A stretch of DNA of 14,403 nt, taken from the NCBI GenBank assembly GCA_029261035.1, contig JAJDCD010000018.1, positions 1 through 14,403 of the forward strand, given 5' to 3'. The number at the start of each line of letters is the position of its first letter. Positions within the stretch are counted from its first letter, which is position 1. Made by a program: the position numbers and the translations under genes. The notes under the pieces were generated by a model. That model was not told the DNA's origin. It was given only the letters and a program-made list of their open reading frames with translations, and did not search any database. This stretch comes from Candidatus Omnitrophota bacterium. Lineage in GTDB: Bacteria > Omnitrophota > Omnitrophia > Omnitrophales > JACROU01. Positions 1-7,131 of the stretch are shown piece by piece.

Positions 1-1
1 G

Positions 2-172
2 ACAGGAGTAGTTAAATTACCAGAAGGAGTAGAGATGGTAATGCCTGGAGATAATGTAGAAGTAGAAGGCGATTTGATTGTACCAATTGCAATGGATAAA
101 GAACTACGCTTTGCTATTAGAGAAGGTGGAAAGACGGTTGGAGCTGGTGTTATTAGTGAAGTTTTAGACTAA
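2..172 (+). CDS. tuf: Elongation factor Tu, C-terminal end (5' truncated)
   Basis: EF-Tu is the GTPase that brings aminoacyl-tRNA to the ribosomal A site. Only the last 56 codons are present, entered in the second base of the window and ending at TAA 170-172. The residues are typical of EF-Tu domain 3: a [15 protein letters not shown] stretch, then [20 protein letters not shown] at the C-terminus. The GTPase domain lies outside the window, so nothing can be said about its switch regions or start. The gene sits 39 bases upstream of tRNA-Trp on the same strand, with no terminator visible between, so the tRNA is probably cotranscribed. A second tuf begins at 14263. Identification as EF-Tu is secure; the copy number (tufA or tufB) is arbitrary. 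Confidence 0.97.
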   Translation, partial: TGVVKLPEGVEMVMPGDNVEVEGDLIVPIAMDKELRFAIREGGKTVGAGVISEVLD

Positions 173-211
173 ACTAATTTCATTTTGTTTAATTTAAAAT
201 TTAATTATGCA

Positions 212-288
212 AGGCCAGTAGCTCTAATTGGTAGAGCACCGGTCTCCAAAGCCGGGTGTTGGGGGTTCGAATCCCTCCTGGCCTGCCA
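212..288 (+). tRNA. trnW: tRNA-Trp (anticodon CCA)
   Basis: The full cloverleaf can be drawn. The acceptor stem is 212-218 with 278-284 (7 pairs, all Watson-Crick). The D stem GCTC 221-224 pairs with GAGC 234-237. The anticodon stem is 239-243 with 251-255, closed by a T-G pair, around the loop CTCCAAA with anticodon CCA at 246-248. The T stem is 261-265 with 273-277 around the loop TTCGAAT. G285 is the discriminator base, as is usual for bacterial tRNA-Trp, and the 3' CCA is encoded at 286-288. The anticodon reads only UGG, so this tRNA gives no hint that UGA is recoded. Its place between tuf and secE is conserved in several phyla, including Chlamydiae. Confidence 0.98.
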
Positions 289-321
289 TAGTCAATGTTT
301 TAATTTATAAAAATTTAAGAA

Positions 322-330
322 TAAGGTAAT
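322..330 (+). promoter_or_regulatory. Ribosome binding site of secE
   Basis: TAAGGTAAT lies two bases before the ATG at 333, with its AAGG core 6 bases from the start. The same nine bases recur at 511-519, two bases before a TTG in front of nusG, which bears on the choice of the nusG start. Confidence 0.6.
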
Positions 331-332
331 CG

Positions 333-518
333 ATGGCAAACAAGTTCACAGGTTTTTTCAATGAAGTGCAAGGAGAGTTAAAGAGAGTATCTTGGCCTAG
401 TAGAGAAGAATTAATTGGCTCAACGATGATTGTGATTCTTTTAACTTTTATTTTAGCTACTTTTATTGGTTGTGTTGATTTTATTCTATCGATGGTTATT
501 CGGTTTTTAGTAAGGTAA
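333..518 (+). CDS. secE: Preprotein translocase subunit SecE
   Basis: SecE is the small clamp subunit that stabilises SecY in the SecYEG protein-conducting channel of the inner membrane. The protein is 61 residues, the short single-span form rather than the three-span E. coli form. Residues 11-27 are the amphipathic, surface-lying helix with the family motif ELKRVSWPSREEL. Residues about 29-57 are one hydrophobic membrane segment, followed by a short end with arginines. The ATG at 333 is preceded by AAGG at good spacing and gives the expected N-terminus. It is 44 bases downstream of tRNA-Trp and 9 bases upstream of the preferred nusG start, in the usual secE-nusG pairing. No rpmG (L33) gene is found before it. 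Confidence 0.96.
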   Translation: MANKFTGFFNEVQGELKRVSWPSREELIGSTMIVILLTFILATFIGCVDFILSMVIRFLVR

Positions 519-519
519 T
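511..519 (+). promoter_or_regulatory. Ribosome binding site of nusG, overlapping the secE stop
   Basis: TAAGGTAAT overlaps the last codons and the stop of secE. Its AAGG core is 6 bases from a TTG at 522 and 12 bases from the ATG at 528. The spacing favours TTG; the codon favours ATG. The overlap with the secE stop points to translational coupling. Confidence 0.5.
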
Positions 520-527
520 TTTTGATA

Positions 528-1055
528 ATGAAAAAATGGTACGTAATACATACACAGACAGGTTTTGAGGGTAAGGTAAAAACCAATTTGGAAGCTAGGG
601 TTCAAATAGAAGGTATGGACTCTTGTATAGGCCAGGTTCTTATCCCTACAGAAAAAGTTTCTGAAGTTAAGGAAGGTAAGAAAAAGATTACGGAAAGAAA
701 GTTTTTCCCTGGTTATATCTTAGTAGAAATGGAATTAACAGATGAGAGTTGGTACTTGGTTAAAAACACCCCAGGCATCACAGGTTTTGTAGGTTCTGGT
801 AATAACCCCATTCCTTTGCAAGATACCGACATAGACAATATTTTAAAGCAGCAAGTAGAGAAGGCTGAAAAACCAAAGCCTAAAATTGATTTTACTATTG
901 GTGAAAGCGTCCGAGTTAAAGAGGGTGCTTTTGCTAATTTTAACGGCACTATTGATGACGTTAATCCAAATAAAGGTAAGTTGAAAGTTCTTGTAACTAT
1001 TTTTGGAAGATCGACGCCGATTGAAGTTGAATATTGGCAAGTAGAAAAGGTTTAG
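528..1055 (+). CDS. nusG: Transcription termination/antitermination protein NusG
   Basis: NusG binds the clamp helices of RNA polymerase, affects pausing and Rho-dependent termination, and links the polymerase to ribosomal S10. From the ATG at 528 the protein is 175 residues, close to the usual bacterial length. Residues 1 to about 95 form the NGN domain, opening with KKWYVIHTQTGFEGKVK and containing ERKFFPGYILVEM. A charged linker (KAEKPKPK) follows. The C-terminal KOW domain contains IGESVRVKEGAFANFNGTI and ends TPIEVEYWQVEKV. An in-frame TTG at 522 would add two residues and has better-spaced Shine-Dalgarno pairing; ATG is chosen on codon preference and family N-termini. The stop TAG at 1053-1055 abuts the rplK ribosome binding site. 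Confidence 0.96.
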   Translation: MKKWYVIHTQTGFEGKVKTNLEARVQIEGMDSCIGQVLIPTEKVSEVKEGKKKITERKFFPGYILVEMELTDESWYLVKNTPGITGFVGSGNNPIPLQDTDIDNILKQQVEKAEKPKPKIDFTIGESVRVKEGAFANFNGTIDDVNPNKGKLKVLVTIFGRSTPIEVEYWQVEKV

Positions 1056-1060
1056 GGGGA
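1054..1060 (+). promoter_or_regulatory. Ribosome binding site fixing the TTG start of rplK
   Basis: AGGGGGA overlaps the last bases of the nusG stop and lies 7 bases before the TTG at 1068. No ATG in frame gives the conserved N-terminus MAKKV, so this site supports a genuine TTG start. Confidence 0.7.
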
Positions 1061-1067
1061 AAGACTC

Positions 1068-1493
1068 TTGGCTAAAAAAGTAATTAATCAAATTAAGTTG
1101 CAATGTCCTGGGGGACAAGCTAATCCAGCACCTCCAATTGGGCCTGCTTTAGGTCAGCATGGCTTGAATATTATGGATTTTTGTAAGGCGTTTAATGATA
1201 GAACTAAAGACAAGCAAGGTGTGACCCTTCCAGTTGTTATTAGTGTTTATCAAGATAAGAGTTTTGATTTTATTATCAAGTCACCACCCGTTGCAGTTAT
1301 GATCAAAAAGGCTGTTGGTTTGGCGAAGGCAGCTAATAATCCTGGTAAAGAAGTTGCTGGAACATTGTCTAAAGCAGATTGTGCGCAAATTGCTAAAGAT
1401 AAAATGCAAGATTTAAATGCGAATGATCTTGAGCCCGCAATGCGTATTGTTGCTGGAACAGCTCGAAGTATGGGTATTCAAGTAGAAGAGTAG
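1068..1493 (+). CDS. rplK: 50S ribosomal protein L11
   Basis: L11 binds the GTPase-associated region of 23S rRNA (helices 43/44) at the base of the stalk, where EF-Tu and EF-G act, and in many bacteria is needed for RelA activation. The protein is 141 residues, matching the family. The N-terminal domain has the proline-rich segment [22 protein letters not shown] (about 19-40), whose prolines (P20, P22, P23, P26) lie where thiostrepton binds. The C-terminal rRNA-binding domain ends with [15 protein letters not shown]. Initiation is at TTG, directed by AGGGGGA 7 bases upstream. It lies 12 bases after nusG and 13 bases before rplA, the classical L11-L1 pair. The short spacer leaves no room for a separate L1-binding leader. 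Confidence 0.98.
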   Translation: MAKKVINQIKLQCPGGQANPAPPIGPALGQHGLNIMDFCKAFNDRTKDKQGVTLPVVISVYQDKSFDFIIKSPPVAVMIKKAVGLAKAANNPGKEVAGTLSKADCAQIAKDKMQDLNANDLEPAMRIVAGTARSMGIQVEE

Positions 1494-1495
1494 GC

Positions 1496-1500
1496 GGAGG
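1496..1500 (+). promoter_or_regulatory. Ribosome binding site fixing the GTG start of rplA
   Basis: GGAGG lies 6 bases before the GTG at 1507 and 2 bases after the rplK stop, which suggests coupled translation of L11 and L1. Confidence 0.75.
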
Positions 1501-1506
1501 AAAACA

Positions 1507-2193
1507 GTGAAAAAGAAAAGTAAGAGATTTAGAAAAAGAGCGGAACTTGTAGATGTTGATAAGACATATTCTTTGTCTGAAGCTGTTGATGTAATTAAAA
1601 AATTTGAGACTGGCAAGTTTGATGAGTCTATAGAGCTCAATTTTCAATTGGGAGTTGATCCAGCTAAGGCTGAAGAGAGTGTTCGTGGAACGGTGCAGCT
1701 TCCTCATGGAACAGGGAAAGCTGTAAAGGTAGCTGTTTTTTGTAAGGGTGACTCTGTTAAGGCTGCTGAAGAAGCGGGCGCTGAATATGTGGGTGCTGAA
1801 GATTTGGTTACTAAGATTCAAGGCGGATGGTTTGATTTTGATGTGGTTGTTGCTCATCCAGAAATGATGAAAGAGGTGAGTAAATTGGGGCGGGTATTGG
1901 GTCCCAAGGGAATGATGCCATCTCCAAAAGCGGGAACTGTTGCGACGGATATTGGTAGGGCTGTTCAAGAAATTAAAAAGGGAAAAATTGAAATTAAAAG
2001 CGATAAGACGGGTGGTTTGCATGTGTCTTGCGCTAAGTTAACATTTTCTGAAACTGCTATAGTTGAAAATGCGCAAACTGTAATCAAGTCTGTCTTAGAC
2101 CATCGTCCTTCATCTTCGAAGGGGGAGTATTTGAAGGGGATAACCCTTTGTGTGACTCAAGGTCCTGGATTAAGATTAGAGACAGTGGTTTAA
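1507..2193 (+). CDS. rplA: 50S ribosomal protein L1
   Basis: L1 binds helices 76-78 of 23S rRNA and forms the mobile L1 stalk that guides deacylated tRNA out of the E site. In E. coli it also represses its own operon by binding the mRNA. The protein is 228 residues (E. coli 234). A basic N-terminus (KKKSKRFRKRAE) is followed by domain I. The L1 signature GRVLGPKGMMPSPKAGTV is at 128-145, in domain II, and the chain returns to domain I with KTGGLHVSCAKLTF. The start is GTG, supported by GGAGG 6 bases upstream. It ends 18 bases before rplJ. No L1-target-like leader can be placed by eye around rplK. The antisense strand carries a long open frame that looks like a shadow of this gene. Confidence 0.98.
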   Translation: MKKKSKRFRKRAELVDVDKTYSLSEAVDVIKKFETGKFDESIELNFQLGVDPAKAEESVRGTVQLPHGTGKAVKVAVFCKGDSVKAAEEAGAEYVGAEDLVTKIQGGWFDFDVVVAHPEMMKEVSKLGRVLGPKGMMPSPKAGTVATDIGRAVQEIKKGKIEIKSDKTGGLHVSCAKLTFSETAIVENAQTVIKSVLDHRPSSSKGEYLKGITLCVTQGPGLRLETVV

Positions 2194-2211
2194 AAGAGCT
2201 GGAGATTAGAA

Positions 2212-2736
2212 ATGCCTAGTATTCAAAATAAAATAATGCTTAGAGATATGAAAAATCAAATAGGAGAAAATCCTTATTTGTTTCTTTCTCAATTTCAACG
2301 TTTGTCTGTTGATCAGGTAAGTGAGTTACGAAAATCCCTTAAAGATCAGTCTGAAGTTTCTTTTGTAATCAAAAACTCTTTGAGTAAGATTGTTTTTGAT
2401 GAAATGGGTTTTGAAGGGCTTTCAAGCTTTTTGGAAGGTCAGACAATAATTACTGTTGCTTCATCGGATCCTCAAAATGTTTCAAAGACTTTGGTGAATT
2501 TTTCTAAAGCAAATAAGGGGTCTTTTAAAGTAAATGGTGCGTGGATTGAAGGTCAAGCTGTGCCGGCTGAAGAAGTTACAATGCTTGCAAGTCTGCCTTC
2601 GAAACAAGAGCTTTTAACAAAGGTTGTTGTGGGAATGAATTCTCCTATTGCTGGCTTTGTTGTGACATTGAACGGTGTTGTGCAGTCTTTTGTTAGAGTA
2701 CTTAACGAAATTGCTCAAAAAAGTGAGCAGAAATAA
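2212..2736 (+). CDS. rplJ: 50S ribosomal protein L10
   Basis: L10 anchors the L7/L12 dimers to the ribosome through its C-terminal helix and binds 23S rRNA beside L11. The protein is 174 residues, normal for the family. The N-terminal globular domain contains FVIKNSLSKIVFDEMGFEGLSSFLEGQT (about 51-78), and a typical LASLPSKQELL segment at 125-135 leads to the C-terminal stalk helix. The domain is more divergent than L1 or L11, as is usual for L10. The start ATG is preceded by GGAG 7 bases upstream. The 18-base spacer from rplA is much shorter than the structured L10 leader of Enterobacteria and Bacillus, so autoregulation of that type is not evident. Inverted repeats occur at the very end of the gene and just after it. 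Confidence 0.97.
   Translation: MPSIQNKIMLRDMKNQIGENPYLFLSQFQRLSVDQVSELRKSLKDQSEVSFVIKNSLSKIVFDEMGFEGLSSFLEGQTIITVASSDPQNVSKTLVNFSKANKGSFKVNGAWIEGQAVPAEEVTMLASLPSKQELLTKVVVGMNSPIAGFVVTLNGVVQSFVRVLNEIAQKSEQK
2711..2730 (+). promoter_or_regulatory. Hairpin at the end of rplJ
   Basis: TGCTCA at 2712-2717 pairs with TGAGCA at 2724-2729 around the loop AAAAAG; an outer T-G pair at 2711/2730 can extend it. It lies in the last codons of rplJ. No T run follows, so it is not an intrinsic terminator. It may be incidental, but a second hairpin follows 13 bases later. Confidence 0.4.
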
Positions 2737-2743
2737 TTAGATC

Positions 2744-2770
2744 CACAAGGAGCGACACTGCTTCATTGTG
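2744..2770 (+). promoter_or_regulatory. Hairpin in the rplJ-rplL spacer
   Basis: CACAA 2744-2748 pairs with TTGTG 2766-2770, and GGAGC 2749-2753 pairs with GCTTC 2760-2764 (one G-T pair), around the loop GACACT with a single bulged A at 2765. That is 10 pairs in a 58-base spacer. No T tract follows, which argues against a terminator. A processing or stability element, or a structure that isolates the rplL ribosome binding site, is an inference. Confidence 0.5.
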
Positions 2771-2777
2771 AGATTAT

Positions 2778-2785
2778 AAGGAGGA
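2778..2785 (+). promoter_or_regulatory. Strong ribosome binding site of rplL
   Basis: AAGGAGGA, nearly the full anti-Shine-Dalgarno complement, lies 9 bases before the ATG at 2795. It is the strongest such site in the window, consistent with the high copy number of L7/L12 per ribosome. It fixes the start and so confirms the N-terminal extension of the protein. Confidence 0.85.
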
Positions 2786-2794
2786 ATAATTAAA

Positions 2795-3241
2795 ATGAGT
2801 GAAGAACTAAAAGTAGAAGAACAGGAAAAGCAAGAAGAAAGTAAACCATCTGTGGAATTGTCAGATAAAGCGCAGAAAATTATGGATACTATTGAAGGGC
2901 TTACTGTAATTGAATTAGCAAATTTAGTAAAAGCACTTGAAGAAAAATTTGGTGTTTCTGCTCAAGCTGCGGTTGCTGTTGCGGCACCTGGTGCTGGCGC
3001 TGGTGATTCTGGAGCTGCGGAAGAAGAAAAAACATCATTTGATGTTCTTCTTAAAGAAGTTGGCGGAAATAAGATTGCTGTTATTAAAGAAGTTCGTGCT
3101 GCTACTGAGTTAGGTCTTAAAGAAGCTAAAGAGTTAGTTGATGGAGCTCCAAAAGAAATTAAAAAGGGTCTTACCAAAGAAGATGCTGAGAAAGTTAAAG
3201 CTGCCCTTGAAGCTGCAGGAGCAACAGTAGAGCTTAAGTAG
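2795..3241 (+). CDS. rplL: 50S ribosomal protein L7/L12 with acidic N-terminal extension
   Basis: L7/L12 forms the flexible multimeric stalk that recruits and stimulates the translational GTPases. The protein is 148 residues, against about 120-128 in most bacteria. Residues 1-23 are an extra Glu-rich segment (8 Glu, 3 Lys). Residues 24-53 match the usual N-terminal dimerisation and L10-binding helices, ending [11 protein letters not shown]. Residues 55-78 are the Ala/Gly/Pro-rich hinge. Residues 80-148 are the C-terminal factor-binding domain with [32 protein letters not shown]. The start is fixed by AAGGAGGA 9 bases upstream; the next in-frame Met (M30) has no ribosome binding site and would cut the N-terminal domain. 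Hairpins lie on both sides of the gene. Confidence 0.98.
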   Translation: MSEELKVEEQEKQEESKPSVELSDKAQKIMDTIEGLTVIELANLVKALEEKFGVSAQAAVAVAAPGAGAGDSGAAEEEKTSFDVLLKEVGGNKIAVIKEVRAATELGLKEAKELVDGAPKEIKKGLTKEDAEKVKAALEAAGATVELK

Positions 3242-3258
3242 TCTGAACACAATTTTTA

Positions 3259-3280
3259 GAGTGGGTCTCTGACATCACTC
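3259..3280 (+). promoter_or_regulatory. Hairpin in the rplL-rpoB spacer
   Basis: GAGTGG 3259-3264 pairs with TCACTC 3275-3280 (one G-T pair), and GTC 3265-3267 pairs with GAC 3271-3273 around the triloop TCT, leaving A3274 bulged. No clean T tract follows. In E. coli this spacer holds an attenuator and an RNase III site that lower RNA polymerase relative to L7/L12; a similar role here is inference from position. Confidence 0.5.
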
Positions 3281-3312
3281 CATTTAAACTTAGTTTGTCA
3301 TAAGTTAATAAA

Positions 3313-3327
3313 AAGAGGTGGACTCTT
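3313..3327 (+). promoter_or_regulatory. Ribosome binding site of rpoB in a small hairpin
   Basis: GAGGTG at 3315-3320 pairs with the 16S tail and lies 9 bases before the ATG at 3330. It is enclosed in a local hairpin, AAGAG 3313-3317 with CTCTT 3323-3327, loop GTGGA. The site decides the start: an in-frame GTG at 3318 lies inside it and cannot be the initiator. Confidence 0.6.
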
Positions 3328-3329
3328 AT

Positions 3330-6300
3330 ATGAGTGGACTTAATACAAGAACATCATTTTCAAAAATTCCAGAATCGATGGATATTCCTTATTTGGTGGA
3401 AATCCAAAGCAGTTCTTATGAGCAGTTTTTGCAAAATCATAGACCGAAAAAGAGAAGAAAACGTGTCGGTTTAGAAGCTGCTTTCCAAGATTGTTTTCCC
3501 GTTGAGAGTTTTGATGGAAGCTGTAGTTTGGAATATGTTGCTTATACCTTGGGCAAGCCCAAGTATTCTATCTCTGAATGCCGCAAAAGAGGCATGACTT
3601 ATGCTGCTCCTTTGAAGGTTCAATTACGTTTATTGCGTAAGGATGTCGCCAAAGAGCAGGAAGTTTATATGGGAGATCTCCCTTTTATGACAGATACAGG
3701 CACTTTTATTATTAATGGTGCTGAAAGGGTTGTGGTTAGTCAGTTGCATCGTTCTCCAGGAGTATCTTTGGAAGAGGCTCTTCACCCAAGTGGTAAGAAG
3801 GTATACAGTGTCCGTATTATTCCTTACCGTGGTGCTTGGTTAGAATTTGAAGCGGATATTAGTGGAGTTCTTTACGCTTATATTGATAGAAGAAGAAAGA
3901 TTTTAGCAACGACATTGCTAAGGGCTGTTGGTTATTCTTCTAATTACGATATTATAAAAGCTCTCTACGAAACAGAATCTGTTAAAGCGATAACCAAAGC
4001 GAATGTCAAAAAGTTGGAAGGAAGATATCTGGCTAAAGATGTTGTTAATCCTGAAACTAAAGATGTTGTTGCTGTTGGTGGAACGAAGTTAACAGATGAG
4101 TTGTTGGATTTTTTCCTATCGCATAAAGTTAAAGAATTAGAGCTTGTTTTAGTTCCTATGGAAGAGTTTTCTCTTCTGAATACTTTGGAAAAAGATCCTT
4201 ACAGCAATACTGAAGAAGCTCAAATTGCTATTTATAAAAGAGTACGTCCTGGTGATCCTCCAACAAAAGAAAGTGCTGAAGATTTGGTGAATAAGCTCTT
4301 CTTTGACATTGCTCGATATGACTTGGGTCGTGTTGGTCGTTTTATGCTTAATAGAAAATTAGGCCTTAATGTAGGGATGGAAGAGAGTTATTTGAAAAAA
4401 GAAGACATTATGAATGCAATGAACGCACTGTTGAAATTAAAAGCAGGCGAAATTTCTAAAGATGATATTGACCATTTGGGAAATCGTCGGGTACGGTCAG
4501 TGGGAGAGTTGCTTCAGAATCAATTTAGAGTTGGGCTTGCTCGTATGAAACGGTCTGCTTTGGAGAGAATGTCTATCTACGATTTAGATTCCGTTATGCC
4601 GCATAATTTAATTAACCCTAAACTGGTATCGGCAGCTGTTAAAGACTTTTTTGGACGTAGTCAGTTAAGCCAGTTTATGGATCAAACGAATCCATTATCT
4701 GAATTAACACATAAAAGAAGATTGAGTGCATTGGGGCCTGGTGGTTTGTCTCGTGAAAGAGCAGGTTTTGAAGTTCGTGACGTTCATCCTTCTCATTATG
4801 GTCGTATTTGTCCTATTGAAACCCCTGAAGGGCCAAATATTGGTCTGATTGCTTCGTTGAGTACTTACGCACGGGTAAATGATATTGGTTTTTTAGAAAG
4901 TCCATATCGAAAAGTAGAAAAAGGTCGTGTTACAGAGAAGATCGACTATCTTTCTGCAGATATAGAAGACAATTATACGATTGCACAAGCGAATTCTATA
5001 ATAAATGAAAAGGGAGTTTTTCAGGAAGAGAAAATTGACTCTCGTTATAAAGGGGATTTTCCTAAATTAACTAAAGATAAAGTTGATTATATGGATGTTT
5101 CTCCAAAGCAGTTGGTGAGTGTTGCAGCCTCGTTAATTCCATTTTTGGAACATGATGATGCTAATCGTGCGTTGATGGGATCGAATATGCAACGTCAAGC
5201 TGTTCCTCTATTAGAACCAGAAGCTCCTTTGGTGGGGACGGGCATGGAGCATCGAGTTGCTAAAGATTCGGGTTCTACTGTTGTAGCTAAAGAGCGTGGG
5301 ACGGTTAAATCGGTTAGTGCTGATGAGATTGAAGTAGATGATATGGTTTATCGTTTGAAGAAATTTGAACGTTCTAATGCGGGTACCTGTATTAATCAAA
5401 GACCCTTAGTTGAAAAAGGAGACAAGATTAAGCGAGGTCAGATTATTGCTGATGGTGCAGCAACTCAAGGTGGTGAGTTGGCTTTAGGTAAAAACATATT
5501 AGTTGCTTTTATGCCTTGGCGTGGATACAACTTTGAGGATGCTATTATTATTAATCAAAGACTGGTTAAGGAAGACGTTTATACCTCTATTCATATTGAA
5601 GAGTTTGATGTTGAAGCGCGGGATACCAAATTAGGAAACGAAGAGATTACAAGAGATATTCCTAATGTAGGTGAGGATGCTTTAAGAGACCTTGATGAAG
5701 AAGGTGTTGTTCGTATTGGGGCTGAAGTAAAACCTGGGGATATTTTGGTTGGAAAAATTACTCCCAAATCTGAAACAGAGCTTTCTCCTGAGGAAAAACT
5801 TTTAAGAGCTATTTTTGGTGAAAAGGCTGGAGATGTAAGGGATGCTTCGTTGACAGTTCCTCCTGGATGTGAGGGGATTGTTGTTGATGTGAAAGTGTTC
5901 CAGAGAAAAGAATCTCGAGTAAAGACAAAAGATGAGAAGAAACAAGAAATTTCGGAAGTGGATGCGATTAAGGATAAGTATCATGATCGTATTGAAACAT
6001 TAAAAAGAGAACGTTTTAACAAAGTTTCTGCTTTGGTTTCTGGTCAGAAATTGGCAGAACCTCTTCTGGATGATGTTTTGGGAGAAGAAATTGTTAAAGC
6101 AGGAAAAGTTATGGGTGCGAAAGAGTTGAAGAAACTAGAAGTCTGTGATTATGGTTCTATTCGTATTGATGATGACCCTGTTCTAGAAGATAATATTAAG
6201 AAAGTTTCTCGTGTATGGGGTGATGAGATAGATGAGCTTGTGGAAGAGAGAGCTCGTGAAATTGAAAGAGTTAAAAAGGGAGATGAGCTTCCTCCTGGAG

Positions 6301-7103
6301 TTATTAAAAAAGTCGTTGTTTATGTAGTTTCAAAAAGAAAGCTTTCTGTTGGGGATAAGATGGCAGGGAGACATGGTAATAAAGGTGTGATCGCTCGTGT
6401 GTTACCTGAAGAGGATATGCCTTTTACTCCTGATGGTACTCCTGTTGATATTATTTTAAATCCTTTAGGTGTTCCATCTCGTATGAACGTTGGTCAGATT
6501 CTTGAAACTCATCTTGGTTGGGCGGCGAAGCATCTTGGTGTAAATTTCGCTACGCCTGTTTTTGATGGGGCGACTGAAGAAGAGATTAAACAGATGTTGA
6601 ATAAAGCAGGCTTGCCAGATGAAGGTAAAATCCATCTCTATGATGGTCATACGGGAAATCGTATGGACCAGAAGGTAACGGTGGGATTTATTTATATGTT
6701 GAAACTAAATCATTTGGCTGATGATAAGATTCATGCGCGATCTATTGGGCCTTATTCTTTGGTAACTCAACAACCTTTGGGTGGTAAGGCACAGTTTGGT
6801 GGTCAGAGGTTTGGGGAAATGGAAGTTTGGGCATTGGAAGCTTATGGTGCTGCTTTCACACTTCAAGAATTGTTAACTGTAAAGAGTGATGATGTTGTGG
6901 GGAGAACGCGTGTTTATGAAGCGATTGTAAAGGGTGAGAATGCGTTGCATCCAGGAACACCGGAGTCGTTTAATGTACTTGTGAAAGAATTGAAAAGTTT
7001 GGCCTTAGATATAACGCCGGTTAAAAATGAAAATTATAAATCTAAGGATGCTAAAAAAGCACAAAAAGAGTTATCAACCAAGACTGAGAAAGCTAAAGCA
7101 TAG
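3330..7103 (+). CDS. rpoB: DNA-directed RNA polymerase subunit beta
   Basis: beta is one of the two large catalytic subunits of RNA polymerase. From ATG 3330 it is 1257 residues (E. coli 1342). The rifampicin pocket is at about 442-468 ([20 protein letters not shown]...[11 protein letters not shown]) and is wild type at the main resistance sites: D451, S457, H461 and S466 correspond to E. coli D516, S522, H526 and S531; T453 replaces N518. The active-centre lysines are K1010 and K1018 in [12 protein letters not shown]. Residues about 858-985 hold a long charged coiled-coil region, as in Gram-negative beta. The C-terminus runs past the usual end with about 27 Lys-rich residues. It is separate from rpoC, 28 bases downstream. 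Confidence 0.99.
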   Translation: MSGLNTRTSFSKIPESMDIPYLVEIQSSSYEQFLQNHRPKKRRKRVGLEAAFQDCFPVESFDGSCSLEYVAYTLGKPKYSISECRKRGMTYAAPLKVQLRLLRKDVAKEQEVYMGDLPFMTDTGTFIINGAERVVVSQLHRSPGVSLEEALHPSGKKVYSVRIIPYRGAWLEFEADISGVLYAYIDRRRKILATTLLRAVGYSSNYDIIKALYETESVKAITKANVKKLEGRYLAKDVVNPETKDVVAVGGTKLTDELLDFFLSHKVKELELVLVPMEEFSLLNTLEKDPYSNTEEAQIAIYKRVRPGDPPTKESAEDLVNKLFFDIARYDLGRVGRFMLNRKLGLNVGMEESYLKKEDIMNAMNALLKLKAGEISKDDIDHLGNRRVRSVGELLQNQFRVGLARMKRSALERMSIYDLDSVMPHNLINPKLVSAAVKDFFGRSQLSQFMDQTNPLSELTHKRRLSALGPGGLSRERAGFEVRDVHPSHYGRICPIETPEGPNIGLIASLSTYARVNDIGFLESPYRKVEKGRVTEKIDYLSADIEDNYTIAQANSIINEKGVFQEEKIDSRYKGDFPKLTKDKVDYMDVSPKQLVSVAASLIPFLEHDDANRALMGSNMQRQAVPLLEPEAPLVGTGMEHRVAKDSGSTVVAKERGTVKSVSADEIEVDDMVYRLKKFERSNAGTCINQRPLVEKGDKIKRGQIIADGAATQGGELALGKNILVAFMPWRGYNFEDAIIINQRLVKEDVYTSIHIEEFDVEARDTKLGNEEITRDIPNVGEDALRDLDEEGVVRIGAEVKPGDILVGKITPKSETELSPEEKLLRAIFGEKAGDVRDASLTVPPGCEGIVVDVKVFQRKESRVKTKDEKKQEISEVDAIKDKYHDRIETLKRERFNKVSALVSGQKLAEPLLDDVLGEEIVKAGKVMGAKELKKLEVCDYGSIRIDDDPVLEDNIKKVSRVWGDEIDELVEERAREIERVKKGDELPPGVIKKVVVYVVSKRKLSVGDKMAGRHGNKGVIARVLPEEDMPFTPDGTPVDIILNPLGVPSRMNVGQILETHLGWAAKHLGVNFATPVFDGATEEEIKQMLNKAGLPDEGKIHLYDGHTGNRMDQKVTVGFIYMLKLNHLADDKIHARSIGPYSLVTQQPLGGKAQFGGQRFGEMEVWALEAYGAAFTLQELLTVKSDDVVGRTRVYEAIVKGENALHPGTPESFNVLVKELKSLALDITPVKNENYKSKDAKKAQKELSTKTEKAKA

Positions 7104-7131
7104 TTCTTGATTAATTTGGAGGTTCTTATTT

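Noticed and set aside
283-311. Promoter-like CTGCCA - 17 bases - TATAAA in front of secE.
   Set aside because: The -35 matches only 4 of 6 and consists of the tRNA 3' end and its CCA. AT-rich spacers give such -10 boxes by chance.
1393-2022. A 209-codon open frame on the minus strand opposite rplK/rplA.
   Set aside because: It lies wholly over two conserved ribosomal protein genes, has no recognisable domain and no clear ribosome binding site, and its composition reflects the AT-rich third positions of the + strand genes.
2752-2780. Promoter-like GCGACA - 17 bases - TATAAG in front of rplL.
   Set aside because: Transcription would start near 2787, after the rplL ribosome binding site (2778-2785), giving a leader without it. 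The -35 is also weak and lies in the hairpin.
2711-3280. The hairpins around rplL as intrinsic terminators.
   Set aside because: None is followed by a run of T, and essential genes continue directly downstream.
3548-3563. Inverted repeat CTTGGGC-AA-GCCCAAG early in rpoB.
   Set aside because: It encodes the LGKPK segment in a conserved part of beta. The RNA loop would be very tight and there is no linked signal, so it is most likely incidental.
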